The notes beneath the pieces are model-generated. The model worked only from the letters and a program-made list of their open reading frames with translations, made no database searches and was not told where the DNA came from. DNA of 64,000 nucleotides from Taklimakanibacter albus (lineage in GTDB: Bacteria; Pseudomonadota; Alphaproteobacteria; Rhizobiales; Aestuariivirgaceae): positions 62,001 to 126,000 of the forward strand of contig NZ_JAENHL010000003.1 of NCBI RefSeq assembly GCF_016595235.1. Reading direction: 5' to 3'. Positions within the stretch are counted from its first letter, which is position 1, and every line of letters starts with the position of its first letter. The translations under genes and the position numbers were made by a program. Below are positions 1 to 10,075 of this stretch, in pieces.

Positions 1-1
1 G

Positions 2-343
2 CCGCTGCAATGCGAGTTCTTCGCGCTGGAAGGCTTGAGCCAGCTGCTCAAGACGGTCGACCGGGTGAAGGGCAGCCTCAATCCGAAGCTGTCGGTCCAG
101 GGCGTGGTGCTCACCATGTTCGACCGGCGCAATTCATTGTCGGAGCAGGTGGCGCAGGATGTGCGCAGCGTGCTCGGCGATAAGGTCTACCAGACGGTCA
201 TACCGCGCAATGTCCGCGTCTCGGAAGCGCCCTCGCATGGCAAGCCGGTGCTGCTCTACGACCATGAATGCGCCGGTTCCCAGGCCTATATCAGGCTCGC
301 CTCGGAAGTCATCCGCCGCGAGCGGGACCTGCGCGCCGCGTGA
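2..343 (+). CDS. parA: Chromosome partitioning ATPase ParA, C-terminal part
   Basis: The last 113 codons of a ParA/Soj-type ATPase; the gene begins before the window. The reading frame is open from base 2 and reads PLQCEFFALEGLSQLL, typical of the region after the Walker motifs of ParA. It continues through GVVLTMFDRRNSLSEQV and VIPRNVRVSEAPSHGKPV, both strongly conserved in chromosomal ParA. ParA dimerises with ATP, coats the nucleoid and moves ParB-parS complexes. The Walker A motif lies outside the window. It is followed 75 bases later by parB on the same strand, the normal par operon order. Identification is firm although only the C-terminal half is visible. Confidence 0.95.
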   Translation, partial: PLQCEFFALEGLSQLLKTVDRVKGSLNPKLSVQGVVLTMFDRRNSLSEQVAQDVRSVLGDKVYQTVIPRNVRVSEAPSHGKPVLLYDHECAGSQAYIRLASEVIRRERDLRAA

Positions 344-370
344 ACCGATTCGTTACCGCAACAAACTCTG

Positions 371-385
371 TTAAGGTCTTGTTAA
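371..385. promoter_or_regulatory. Putative CtrA-type box (TTAA-N7-TTAA) upstream of parB
   Basis: TTAA, seven bases (ggtcttg), then TTAA, in the 75-base gap between parA and parB and 33 bases before the parB start. This matches the published CtrA full-site consensus of alphaproteobacteria. Two GATTC sites (347-351 and 392-396), which fit the GANTC target of the CcrM methylase, flank it. The same box occurs upstream of ftsK and ftsE in this window. Binding is inferred from the motif only. Confidence 0.55.
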
Positions 386-418
386 CCTTGTGATTCGCGC
401 GATTAGGGGCGCCAAAAG

Positions 419-1297
419 ATGATGATGACACAACCTCAGAAACGCCGGCTCGGCCGCGGCCTCGCCGCCCTCATCGGCGATGACACAACAGAAGAAGCGG
501 TGATGGAGGATGCGCGCAGCTTCCGCCATGTGCCGATCGAATTCCTGCATGCCAACCCCAATAACCCGCGCAAGCATTTCGCCGATGCCGATCTCGAGGA
601 CTTGACGCGCTCCATTCGCGACAAGGGCCTTCTGCAGCCTCTGGTCGTGCGCCAGCGCGACAATGGCGAATATGAGATCGTCGCCGGCGAGCGGCGCTGG
701 CGGGCGGCGCAACGCGCCGGCATCCACGAAGTGCCGGTGCTGATCCGCAGCCTCACCGATGGCGAGGCGCTGGAGATCGCGCTCATCGAAAATATCCAGC
801 GCGCCGATCTCAACGCGCTCGAGGAAGCCCGTGCCTATCAGCAGCTGATGGATCAGTTCAGCTACACCCAGCAGCAGCTTGCCGATTCGGTCGGCAAGAG
901 CCGCAGCCATGTCGCCAACACGATCCGCCTGTTGACGCTGCCCGAAAGTGTCCGCCGCCATATCGAGGACGGCGCGCTCACCGCCGGCCATGCGCGCGCC
1001 CTCGTCGCCACCGATTCACCGCAGGCGCTGGCCGAGAAGATCATCGAGCTCGGCATGACGGTGCGCGAGGCGGAAGGCCTGTCGCGCAGCGAAGCGGAAG
1101 CCAAGGGCAAGCCCCCCAGCACCGCCAAGGCGCAGAAGGACACCGATACGCTGGCGCTCGAAAAGCAGCTCGGCGAGCTGCTCGGCCTCAAGGTCGAAAT
1201 CGTCAACAAGGGCCGCGCCGGCGGCACGCTGACGGTACGCTACAAGACGCTCGAGCAGCTCGACGATGTCTGCAACCGCTTGGTCAGGGCGCCATAA
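419..1297 (+). CDS. parB: Chromosome partitioning protein ParB
   Basis: ParB/Spo0J family CTPase clamp, 292 residues, the usual length. It binds parS sites, spreads on DNA and partners ParA. The N terminus KRRLGRGLAALIGDD is the short ParA-interacting peptide. The CTP-binding domain contains GLLQPLVVR and the GERRWRAAQRAG motif (about residues 90-105). ENIQRADLNALEEA (about 123-136) and a helix-turn-helix around VGKSRSHVANTIRLL follow, and the C terminus is a dimerisation domain. The start is one of three consecutive methionine codons (MMM), so the exact first residue is uncertain. No 16-base parS palindrome was noticed in the window, so centromere sites must lie elsewhere. It converges on holA. 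Confidence 0.96.
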   Translation: MMMTQPQKRRLGRGLAALIGDDTTEEAVMEDARSFRHVPIEFLHANPNNPRKHFADADLEDLTRSIRDKGLLQPLVVRQRDNGEYEIVAGERRWRAAQRAGIHEVPVLIRSLTDGEALEIALIENIQRADLNALEEARAYQQLMDQFSYTQQQLADSVGKSRSHVANTIRLLTLPESVRRHIEDGALTAGHARALVATDSPQALAEKIIELGMTVREAEGLSRSEAEAKGKPPSTAKAQKDTDTLALEKQLGELLGLKVEIVNKGRAGGTLTVRYKTLEQLDDVCNRLVRAP

Positions 1298-1342
1298 TCA
1301 TCCGTATACGGACTGCCGTCGTTTTAACCAGTAAAATAGCGG

Positions 1343-2389
1343 CTAATCCCGAGCATTGTGGCGCTGCTGCAACGCCAGTCGCGCCAATGACAAGAAGGCG
1401 CGGTGGGTGATCTGATCGTTGAGCGCCGACAAGGTCGTGGTGCGGGTATCGCGTGTCGCCCGGCCGATCATGTCGGACGCGGCGAGCAGCGACTCGCCAT
1501 CCCAGAGCGACACCTGGCGCTGCAGCACCGGCTGCTGCTTGAAGAAAACCGGCGGGCGCGCCTGGCGCACCGCCATTTCGGGCGACTTGCCGCGCTCGAC
1601 GTCGACACGCAGCCGGGTGAGGCGCGCGGCATGACTGGCCGCCATGATGAGCAGCCCGGCGCCGCTCTGGCCTGAATCGCGCAAGCGCATGAAAGCCTCA
1701 TCGGCCGCGGCGAGCTGGCCGTCGAACACGGCGTTCATGAGATCGTCCGCCGACAGCTCCGCCACATCGCCGCACACCGCCTCGACATCGGCGAGCGTCA
1801 CCTGCGTCTTGCCATGGCAATAAAGCGCCAGCTTGGCGAGCTCCTGGCGCGACATGCGGCGATCGGCGCCGAGCAGATCAATCAGCGCCTGGCGGACCTC
1901 CATGTCGGTCGAGAGGCCCTTGGCGTCGAGCTCCTCGGCGATGAGGCGCTCGAGATCGATGGCCGAATCCTCATAACAGGGCACCGCCCACAGATGCGCC
2001 GCCGGCTCGAACATGGCGCGCAACCCCGCCGATTTGGCGAGCGCGCCGGCTTCGGCGACGATGAGATTGCCGGGCTTGTCCGGACTCAGCAGCGGCACCG
2101 CCTTGAGGAAGCCGCTGCCGGCATTCTCCACCCAGACGACGCGGCGGCCGCCGCCGAAGGAGAGAGCCTGCGTCTCATCGACGAGCCGGGCCGGATCGCC
2201 GGCGAGATCGGCATCATCGAGCCGGACCACCGCAAAGGGATCATCGATGCTGCCGGCGATGGATATCACGAGCTGGCGGGCGCGCTCCCGCACCGTGCCG
2301 CCATCCGGGCCATAGATCAAGACCGCGGATGCTTTCTCGGCATCGCGGCGCAGAAACCCGTCAAGGCCGGCCCATTTCAGAAGTGCCAT
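1343..2389 (-). CDS. holA: DNA polymerase III subunit delta
   Basis: HolA, the delta subunit of the clamp loader that opens the sliding beta clamp. The start chosen is the ATG at 2389 (MALLKWAGLDGFLRRD), giving 348 residues; the open frame runs 23 codons further upstream but through repeat-like DNA. Family features seen are LIYGPDGGTVRERA near the N terminus, the conserved segment VVWVENAG, and C-terminal SWDGESLLAASDMIGRAT typical of the delta collar domain. It lies downstream of lptE in the minus-strand block leuS-lptE-holA, a conserved order in Hyphomicrobiales, though 158 bases containing a palindromic repeat separate it from lptE. Confidence 0.93.
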   Translation of the reverse strand: MALLKWAGLDGFLRRDAEKASAVLIYGPDGGTVRERARQLVISIAGSIDDPFAVVRLDDADLAGDPARLVDETQALSFGGGRRVVWVENAGSGFLKAVPLLSPDKPGNLIVAEAGALAKSAGLRAMFEPAAHLWAVPCYEDSAIDLERLIAEELDAKGLSTDMEVRQALIDLLGADRRMSRQELAKLALYCHGKTQVTLADVEAVCGDVAELSADDLMNAVFDGQLAAADEAFMRLRDSGQSGAGLLIMAASHAARLTRLRVDVERGKSPEMAVRQARPPVFFKQQPVLQRQVSLWDGESLLAASDMIGRATRDTRTTTLSALNDQITHRAFLSLARLALQQRHNARD

Positions 2390-2408
2390 GACTTCACCAT
2401 CAATACCC

Positions 2409-2515
2409 TCATGCTGAGGTGGCCACGAAGCGGCCCTCGAAGCATGATCCAGGAACAAAGGTCGTGCCGCTTGCCACCCTTCGAGGCTCGCTTCGCTCGC
2501 ACCTCAGGGTGAGGG
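2409..2515. repeat. Extragenic palindromic repeat between lptE and holA
   Basis: An imperfect inverted repeat whose ends read CTGAGGTGG and CACCTCAG, with an inner pair of short arms (GAAGCGGCCCTCG against CGAGGCTCGCTTC). It fills most of the 158-base lptE-holA spacer. This style of repeat is common between genes in Rhizobiales. It may act as an attenuator between the two genes; no transposase is associated. Confidence 0.5.
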
Positions 2516-2547
2516 TTTTTGCCCGATCACCCATGCAAATCTCAAAG

Positions 2548-3051
2548 CTAACGCGCGAAATGCGCGGCGACCCGGGTGCGGATGTCGAGGGCGATTTCCT
2601 TGGCGCCGCGCTCGATCGCATTGGTGCGCGCCTGCATATTGGAGAAGGACTGGCCGACATCGTCATAAGAGACGTTGGAGAAGGTCTTGCCCTTATAGAC
2701 GACCGTGCCGCCATTCATGTCCTTGAGCTGGAAGCTCGCCGTCACCCTCACCGTCGAACGCCGGGCGGAACGGGAATCCGAAGAATCCTCGATCGAGCGG
2801 TCTTCGCTGGCCTTGGTCACGATCTCAAGCGAATAGCGGTCGGGTTCGGCGGTGCCGGCCGGGCGCATGGTCGAGAGCAGCTCGTTGCGGACGATCTGGT
2901 CGAGGCGCGTCTTGGGCTCGGGGATGGCCACCGAAGCGAGCTGGCCGGCGACGCCCGAGGATACGCCGTCGGTGCCGTAAAGCGGCCGCATACCGCAGGC
3001 GCCGAGCAGCACCAGCAACGGGACAATGGCCAGGATCCGCCAGGATTTCAT
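2548..3051 (-). CDS. lptE: LPS assembly lipoprotein LptE
   Basis: LptE, the outer-membrane lipoprotein plug of the LptD translocon. The 167-residue product starts with a lipoprotein signal (MKSWRILAIVPLLVLLGAC), with LGAC as lipobox and acylation at Cys19, followed by GMRPLYG, the signature of alphaproteobacterial LptE. The ATG at 3051 is preferred; a TTG at 3060 that overlaps the leuS stop would add three residues. The gene follows leuS almost without a gap, so the two are translationally linked, as in other Hyphomicrobiales. Similarity in this family is low outside the N terminus, so the call rests on signal, length and position. Confidence 0.88.
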   Translation of the reverse strand: MKSWRILAIVPLLVLLGACGMRPLYGTDGVSSGVAGQLASVAIPEPKTRLDQIVRNELLSTMRPAGTAEPDRYSLEIVTKASEDRSIEDSSDSRSARRSTVRVTASFQLKDMNGGTVVYKGKTFSNVSYDDVGQSFSNMQARTNAIERGAKEIALDIRTRVAAHFAR

Positions 3052-3056
3052 GGGAT

Positions 3057-5675
<2,619 letters not shown>

Positions 5676-5743
5676 TTAGCGGTTAAACGCGTTGGAAGTA
5701 CCAGCACTTGCAAAGCCCCGCAAGCCGCGTATATCGCCACGCC

Positions 5744-6448
5744 ATGAGCCGTCATCCCGCCCATCTCGACGTCCTTCCTCCCCATCCCGGCCTCACCGAT
5801 GTGCGCCAGCGCATCGCCGCCGCCGCAGCGGAAGCCGGCCGCCCGCTAGCCGACATCACCCTGGTCGCGGTCAGCAAGACCTTCGAGCCCGCGGCAATCG
5901 AGCCCGTCATCGAGGCCGGCCAGCGCGTCTTCGGCGAAAACCGGGTCCAGGAAAGCAAGGCCAAATGGCCGGAGCTCAAATCCCGCTTCGCCGGCATCAC
6001 GCTGCATCTGATCGGCCCGCTCCAGTCCAACAAGGCGGCCGAGGCGGTGGCGCTGTTCGACTGCATCCAGACCCTCGACCGCGAAAAGCTCGCCCGCGTC
6101 CTGGCCGACGAGATCCAGCGCCAGGGCCGGCAGCCCGACCTCTTCGTGGAGATCAACACCGGCGAGGAAGAGCAGAAAGCCGGAATCCGGCCCAGGGAGG
6201 CCGACCGCTTCATCGCCGCATGCCGCGACACCTATGGGCTCAAGATCGCGGGCCTCATGTGCATCCCGCCCGCCGATGAGGAGCCGGCGCTCCATTTCGC
6301 GCTGCTTGAGACGATCGCCAAGCGCAACGGCCTGAAGCAGCTCAGCATGGGCATGAGCGCCGATTTCGAAACGGCCATCCGCTTCGGCGCCACCCATGTG
6401 CGCGTCGGCTCGGCCATTTTCGGCGAGCGCTTCAAGAAGCTCGCGTGA
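5744..6448 (+). CDS. YggS-family pyridoxal-phosphate homeostasis protein
   Basis: YggS/PROSC (PLPBP) family protein of 234 residues, a single-domain PLP-binding TIM barrel that buffers cellular pyridoxal phosphate. The PLP lysine is in ITLVAVSKTFEP; other family signatures are GENRVQESKAKWPEL, LHLIGPLQSNKAAEA, KAGIRPREADRF and LSMGMSADFETAIRFGATHVRVGSAIFGER. The ATG at 5744 (MSRHPAHLD) is chosen over an upstream TTG at 5708. It is divergent from leuS with only 68 bases between the two starts. Confidence 0.95.
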   Translation: MSRHPAHLDVLPPHPGLTDVRQRIAAAAAEAGRPLADITLVAVSKTFEPAAIEPVIEAGQRVFGENRVQESKAKWPELKSRFAGITLHLIGPLQSNKAAEAVALFDCIQTLDREKLARVLADEIQRQGRQPDLFVEINTGEEEQKAGIRPREADRFIAACRDTYGLKIAGLMCIPPADEEPALHFALLETIAKRNGLKQLSMGMSADFETAIRFGATHVRVGSAIFGERFKKLA

Positions 6449-6751
6449 TCAGATCTCGCGGTGTGACGGCGGCATAGGCGGCGGTAGGGCCGCCATCGGG
6501 GTCGGACAGATGGAAAACACCGGCACTACCAAGGCCTGTAACGCGTGGCATCTGGTCTATGCGCCACAGCTCCTCGTGGTTGGCTCCGTAGGGTAATTTG
6601 ACGATCGTCGGCCGCGTCACACCAGCCGTCATCGGGCGCCATGAAACGCAATGGCGGGGCGGCGCGTAATTCTTGTGATGCCGTGGGAGGAGGCGGTTCA
6701 CCACAGGACGCGGGGCTTTTCAACAGGGGATCAGCCCCTTAAAACACCAAA
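6449..6751. other. Intergenic stretch with one doubtful minus-strand ORF
   Basis: About 300 bases between the yggS-like gene and the response regulator. The only sizeable frame is on the minus strand at 6432-6704 (up to 90 codons, overlapping the yggS-like 3' end by 17 bases). It reads VKLPYGANHEELWRIDQM and then GVFHLSDPDGG, which I do not recognise. It has no convincing ribosome-binding site, and other frames are open over parts of the stretch. It could be the tail of a decayed gene. No tRNA or riboswitch fold was seen. Confidence 0.3.
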
Positions 6752-6801
6752 GGGAGCAAATCCCGTCAAAGTTGAAGACTTTGGCGATGAGGATCTGCCC
6801 C
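6752..6801. repeat. Palindromic extragenic element (CAAAGTTG core)
   Basis: Fifty-base two-tier hairpin: outer arms GGGAGCAAATCC and GGATCTGCCCC, inner arms CAAAGTT and ACTTTG around a short loop. It is the same family as the elements at 18791-18840 and 50670-50718, which share the core GCCAAAGTTGC-GACTTTGGCG. It sits just upstream of the response regulator promoter region. Confidence 0.6.
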
Positions 6802-6865
6802 CATATTGAGCTGGCGCGAATCTCTTTCACCGCAATGCGCGCCAGGACTGGAGCACTATAGAGGC

Positions 6866-7561
6866 ATGGCAGGTACGAGCATGGTCATACGCATTCTCAT
6901 CATCGACGACGATGATGTCTTGCGCGACACGCTGAAGGAGCAATTCGCTCTGCAGGAGGAATTCGTGGTGAGCGATGCGCCCACCGCAACGGCCGGCCTC
7001 AAGCAACTCAAGGCCGAACCCGCCGATGTCGTGCTCCTCGACGTCAATTTGCCCGATATGGACGGGCGCGAGGCCTGCAAGGCAATGCGGCGCAACGGCC
7101 ATAAGGGCCCGGTCATCATGCTGACCGCCCAGACCTCCGATTCCGATACGATCCTCGGCCTCGATGCCGGCGCCAACGATTATGTCACCAAGCCGTTCCG
7201 CTTCGGCGTGCTGCTCGCCCGCATCAGGGCGCATCTGCGCCAGCACGAGCAGAGCGAGGATGCGGTGTTCCGGGTCGGGCCCTATACGTTCAAGCCCTCG
7301 GCCAAGCTGCTGGTGCGCGACGACGCCAAGAAGATCCGGCTCACCGAAAAGGAAACCGCGATCATCAAGTTCCTCTACCGGGCCGGCGAGCAGGTCATCG
7401 GGCGCGACACGCTGCTCCATGATGTGTGGGGCTACAATGCCGGGGTCACCACTCATACGCTCGAGACCCATATCTACCGCTTGCGCCAGAAGATCGAACG
7501 CGACCCCTCGCATGCCGAGATCCTGGTGACCGAAGCCGGCGGCTATAAGCTGGTTCCCTAG
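6866..7561 (+). CDS. OmpR/PhoB-type response regulator
   Basis: Two-domain response regulator, 231 residues. The receiver domain (about 6-122) has the acidic cluster IIDDDDVL, the phospho-acceptor aspartate in VVLLDVNLPDMDG, the conserved Thr in IMLTAQTS and Lys in YVTKPFRFG. The C-terminal winged helix (about 140-230) ends ETHIYRLRQKIERDPSHAEILVTEAGGYKLVP, typical of OmpR-like DNA binding. The ATG at 6866 is preceded by AGAGG; MVIRILIID at 6881 is an alternative start. No sensor kinase lies next to it, so the input is unknown. Next comes a cyclic-nucleotide-binding protein gene, about 100 bases on. Confidence 0.93.
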   Translation: MAGTSMVIRILIIDDDDVLRDTLKEQFALQEEFVVSDAPTATAGLKQLKAEPADVVLLDVNLPDMDGREACKAMRRNGHKGPVIMLTAQTSDSDTILGLDAGANDYVTKPFRFGVLLARIRAHLRQHEQSEDAVFRVGPYTFKPSAKLLVRDDAKKIRLTEKETAIIKFLYRAGEQVIGRDTLLHDVWGYNAGVTTHTLETHIYRLRQKIERDPSHAEILVTEAGGYKLVP

Positions 7562-7663
7562 ACCGCTTACGGTTCCTGTTTCCACAGGGACTTTTCCCTT
7601 GATTCGGCCAACGTGGTAGTGAGGGAACGGGGACGATTCGCGCATAGGGGAAGCGCGCCGGTC

Positions 7664-8140
7664 ATGAGCGTCAGGTCAAATGCCGAAAGCTTGAGGCACA
7701 TTCCACTCTTCGCGGAGTGTGATCCGGCGCATCTGCAGGTCATGGCCTTCGCCAGCGAACGGGCCCAATTCGCCGCGGGCGAGGATGTTTTCCAGGTCGG
7801 CGGCAAGGGCGCCACGGCGTTTCTGATTCTCAGCGGCGAAGCGGAGGTCTGGGCCGGCCAGGGCGAGCAGCGCATACCGGTGGCGATGGCCGGGCCCGGC
7901 GCCTTTCTGGGCGAGCTCGCGATGATCGCCGGCCTGCCCTATTCGCTGAATGTGACGGCCAAGACCGATGTCGCCGCCACCCGTATCAGCCGCGACATGT
8001 TCATGCGCGTGGTCGGCGAGTTTCCCGATTTCGGCAGCCATGTCATGTCGGCTTTGTCGCGCAAGCTCGCCGGCTCGGTCAGCGAGTTCGATCGGGTCCG
8101 CCATCTCTTCGAAAGCGCCGGCTCGTTCCCGCGCGGGTGA
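7664..8140 (+). CDS. Cyclic nucleotide-binding (Crp-like sensor) domain protein
   Basis: A 158-residue protein consisting almost only of a cNMP-binding beta-roll: LRHIPLFAECDPAHLQVMAFASE, then FLILSGEAEVW, then the phosphate-binding cassette region GPGAFLGELAMIAGLPYSLNVTAKTD. The classic cassette arginine (RSA motif) is replaced by YSL, so cAMP or cGMP binding is not assured. There is no C-terminal helix-turn-helix, so it is not a complete Crp/Fnr regulator. The start at 7664 (MSVRSNAESL) is preceded by GGGGAAG; an upstream GTG at 7613 is less likely. It may act as a small regulatory subunit. Confidence 0.85.
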   Translation: MSVRSNAESLRHIPLFAECDPAHLQVMAFASERAQFAAGEDVFQVGGKGATAFLILSGEAEVWAGQGEQRIPVAMAGPGAFLGELAMIAGLPYSLNVTAKTDVAATRISRDMFMRVVGEFPDFGSHVMSALSRKLAGSVSEFDRVRHLFESAGSFPRG

Positions 8141-8143
8141 CTT

Positions 8144-8500
8144 TCAGGCGGCCTTCCTGGCGCGCAGCTTTGCACGCTTCGCGGCCTTTGGTTTCGGCCG
8201 TAGTTCAACACCCACAGCGCTCATGACCTTGAGCATCGTGTCAAAGCTCGGATTGCCCTTGCCGGACAACGCTTGGTAGAGCCCCTCACGGCTGAGGCCA
8301 GTCGCCTTGGCCACATTGGGCATGCCCTGAGCCTTGGCAACGGTGCCGAGCGCCTTGACGATAACACGGGTATCGCCGTCATAGTCCTCGAAGACGGCCT
8401 CCAGGAACGTCGCAATCTCCTCCGGGGTACGGAGATACTTGGCGGCGTCAAAGGGAGAAAGAGCGGCGCCGGCCGGCATTTCGGTGTTTGCCTTGCTCAT
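8144..8500 (-). CDS. Antitoxin of a HigBA-like module (HI1420 family)
   Basis: A 118-residue helix-turn-helix protein of the probable addiction module antidote family (HI1420-like). Recognisable parts are FDAAKYLRTPEEIATFLEAVFEDYD, VIVKALGTVAKAQGMPNVAKATGLSREGLYQALSGKGNPSFDTMLKVMSAVGVEL, and a lysine/arginine-rich tail. Its ATG at 8500 overlaps the toxin stop by four bases (ATGA), so the pair is translationally coupled, toxin first, as in this family. It should bind the toxin and the operator upstream of it. Confidence 0.93.
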   Translation of the reverse strand: MSKANTEMPAGAALSPFDAAKYLRTPEEIATFLEAVFEDYDGDTRVIVKALGTVAKAQGMPNVAKATGLSREGLYQALSGKGNPSFDTMLKVMSAVGVELRPKPKAAKRAKLRARKAA

Positions 8501-8799
8501 TCCAGTCGGTCCTTCCAATAGATGGCAAACTTCTTCGCCTTCGCAATATCAGCGGTCTGGGTCGACTTATCGCCGCCCAAGAGAATAACGGTATCCTTCA
8601 GGACGATGTAGTAGACCCGATAGCCGGGGCCGAGATCGAAGCGCATCTCCATGACGCCATTGCCGACCGGCTTGGTGTCGCCAGCGTGGCCTGTCGACTC
8701 GAACTTGATCAGGCGGGCGACGATCCGCGCCGAAGCTTTGCGATCCTTCAGGTTGCTCAACCAGTTGTCGAAAGCTTCGGTGTTGACGTGCCGAGCCAT
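8497..8799 (-). CDS. RelE/HigB-superfamily toxin (HI1419 family)
   Basis: A 100-residue toxin of the phage-derived Gp49-like/HigB killer family: FDNWLSNLKDRKASARIVARLIKFE, GNGVMEMRFDLGPGYRVYYI and VILLGGDKSTQTADIAKAKKFAIYWKDRLE. Members are mRNA interferases acting at the ribosome; that activity is known for the superfamily and not shown here. It is the first gene of a two-gene operon with its antitoxin. Its promoter and repeats lie directly against the start codon. Confidence 0.93.
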   Translation of the reverse strand: MARHVNTEAFDNWLSNLKDRKASARIVARLIKFESTGHAGDTKPVGNGVMEMRFDLGPGYRVYYIVLKDTVILLGGDKSTQTADIAKAKKFAIYWKDRLE

Positions 8800-8806
8800 A
8801 TTGGTC

Positions 8807-8846
8807 GTTGTAGGTTAAATATTACTATGTGTCAACTAAATATTAC
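8807..8846 (-). promoter_or_regulatory. Toxin-antitoxin promoter with direct-repeat operator
   Basis: On the minus strand: -35 TTGACA (8835-8830), a 17-base spacer, and -10 TACAAC (8812-8807). The -10 ends seven bases before the toxin ATG at 8799, so the transcript is expected to start at or next to the ATG (leaderless). Two identical ten-base direct repeats, GTAATATTTA on the minus strand (8846-8837 and 8825-8816), lie 21 bases apart, two helical turns, and flank the -35. They are the probable autorepressor sites. The stretch is strikingly AT-rich for this window. Confidence 0.65.
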
Positions 8847-8903
8847 AGTTGGCAGCGAATTGCGCGGCCCTCCCAGCGTTTCGACGGCGCGCGAGATCTC
8901 GCC

Positions 8904-9713
8904 CTAAAACTTCAGCGTCGCCATCACCGGAACGTGGTCGGAAGGCTGCGTCCAGCCCCGCGCCTCGCGCAGGATCTCGATGCCGTTGCTGCGGCGGGCG
9001 AGATCGGGGGTCGCCCAGATGTGGTCCAGGCGGCGGCCGCGGTTCGACAATTCCCAGTCATGGGCGCGGTAGCTCCACCAGGTATAGACCTTCTCCTCCG
9101 GCGGGATGTGCTGGCGGATCAGATCGACCCAGTTGCCGGCCTTCTGCGCGGCGGTGAGGCCGGTCGTCTCGACCGGCGTGTGGCTGACGATCTTGAGCAG
9201 CTGCTTATGCGACCAGACGTCGTTTTCGAGCGGCGCGATATTGAGGTCGCCGACGACGATGCCGTGATGTTTCTCGGGCACCGAGCCATTGCCGAACCAG
9301 TGCTCGAGTTCGGCGACGAAGTCGAGCTTGTGGCCGAATTTCTCGTTGATGGTGCGGTCGGGCTCGTCGCCGCCGGCCGGCACATAGAGATTGTGGATGA
9401 TGATCGGCTCGCGCTCGCCGATGACGGCGGCGATGTGCCGGCAGTCCTGCTTCTTGCAGAAGGAGCGCACGGCGATCTGGTTGAGCGGCAGGCGTGAGAC
9501 GATGGCCACCCCGTGATAGCCGGCCTGGCCGGATTCGGCGATGTGCGTGTAGCCCAGCTCCTTCAGGGGCGAGGAGGGAAACTGGCCTTGCGGGCACTTG
9601 GTTTCCTGCAGGCACAGGACGTCGGGATTATGTTCCTTGAGCAGCCGGCAGACGAGACCGATGCGCAGGCGCACGGAATTGATGTTCCAGGTGGCGATCT
9701 TCAGCTTTTTCAT
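8904..9713 (-). CDS. xth: Exodeoxyribonuclease III (AP endonuclease)
   Basis: A 269-residue EEP-superfamily nuclease of the ExoIII type, which cleaves at abasic sites and removes 3' blocking groups. It starts MKKLKIATWNINSVRLRI and then has CLQETKCPQ (metal-binding Glu), the active-site region with NLYVPAGGDEPD, VGDLNIAPLENDVW (Asp and Asn) and C-terminal DHIWATPDL and WTQPSDHVPV (catalytic His). The ATG at 9713 begins the conserved sequence; upstream in-frame codons are not family-like. A strong terminator isolates it from the lolA transcript, so it has its own promoter in 9714-9755 or is read through weakly. Confidence 0.95.
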   Translation of the reverse strand: MKKLKIATWNINSVRLRIGLVCRLLKEHNPDVLCLQETKCPQGQFPSSPLKELGYTHIAESGQAGYHGVAIVSRLPLNQIAVRSFCKKQDCRHIAAVIGEREPIIIHNLYVPAGGDEPDRTINEKFGHKLDFVAELEHWFGNGSVPEKHHGIVVGDLNIAPLENDVWSHKQLLKIVSHTPVETTGLTAAQKAGNWVDLIRQHIPPEEKVYTWWSYRAHDWELSNRGRRLDHIWATPDLARRSNGIEILREARGWTQPSDHVPVMATLKF

Positions 9714-9755
9714 GGGGGCCCTCATGCCCGCCGGGCCGGCGTCAGGCAAGAGGGC

Positions 9756-9792
9756 AAAAAAATTGGGCGCCCGGTTCGGGGTCCGGGCGCCC
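9756..9792 (-). terminator. Rho-independent terminator after lolA
   Basis: Read on the minus strand: a perfect ten-base-pair stem GGGCGCCCGG / CCGGGCGCCC with an eight-base loop, followed by AATTTTTTT. It lies between lolA and xth, both minus strand, so it ends the ftsK-lolA direction of transcription before xth. Confidence 0.85.
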
Positions 9793-10075
9793 GGCGCCTC
9801 GTGCGCAATTGCGCCGGGAGGGGAAAACCGGCGCGTACAGCAGATCCGTCATTTACAAGCGGGGGGGCGTAAATGAGGATGTTGCCCGCTGCACAGCCTC
9901 TAATTAGATAGTCCGTGCCCGGATTTCAATGCTCCGCCCAATCACAAACATGGGATCAGATATGTATATTTTCGGGGGCGAAACGCCGGAAAACCGGTCA
10001 CAAAAACTGCACATTTCGCCTAAGGACTTGAATCGGCGCGGAATCCACGCCGCCTCTGGTTTGCGTTGCACAACT
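9793..10075. other. Non-coding gap between lolA and the terminator
   Basis: About 280 bases. A 61-codon plus-strand frame (9929-10114) runs into lolA, has no recognisable product and is probably chance. The stretch holds AT-richer segments such as CTAATTAGATAG near 9900-9910 and a GGCGGAA-rich part, but no tRNA, riboswitch or clear promoter was found. A small RNA is possible but unsupported. Confidence 0.4.

Noticed and set aside
344-1342. parS site near parAB
   Set aside because: I looked for TGTTTCACGTGAAACA-like palindromes around parAB and in the other gaps and saw none.
6432-6704. Minus-strand frame of 90 codons after the yggS-like gene
   Set aside because: Not called as a gene: no start signal, no family, overlap with the yggS-like 3' end. 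Kept only as a remark in the intergenic entry.
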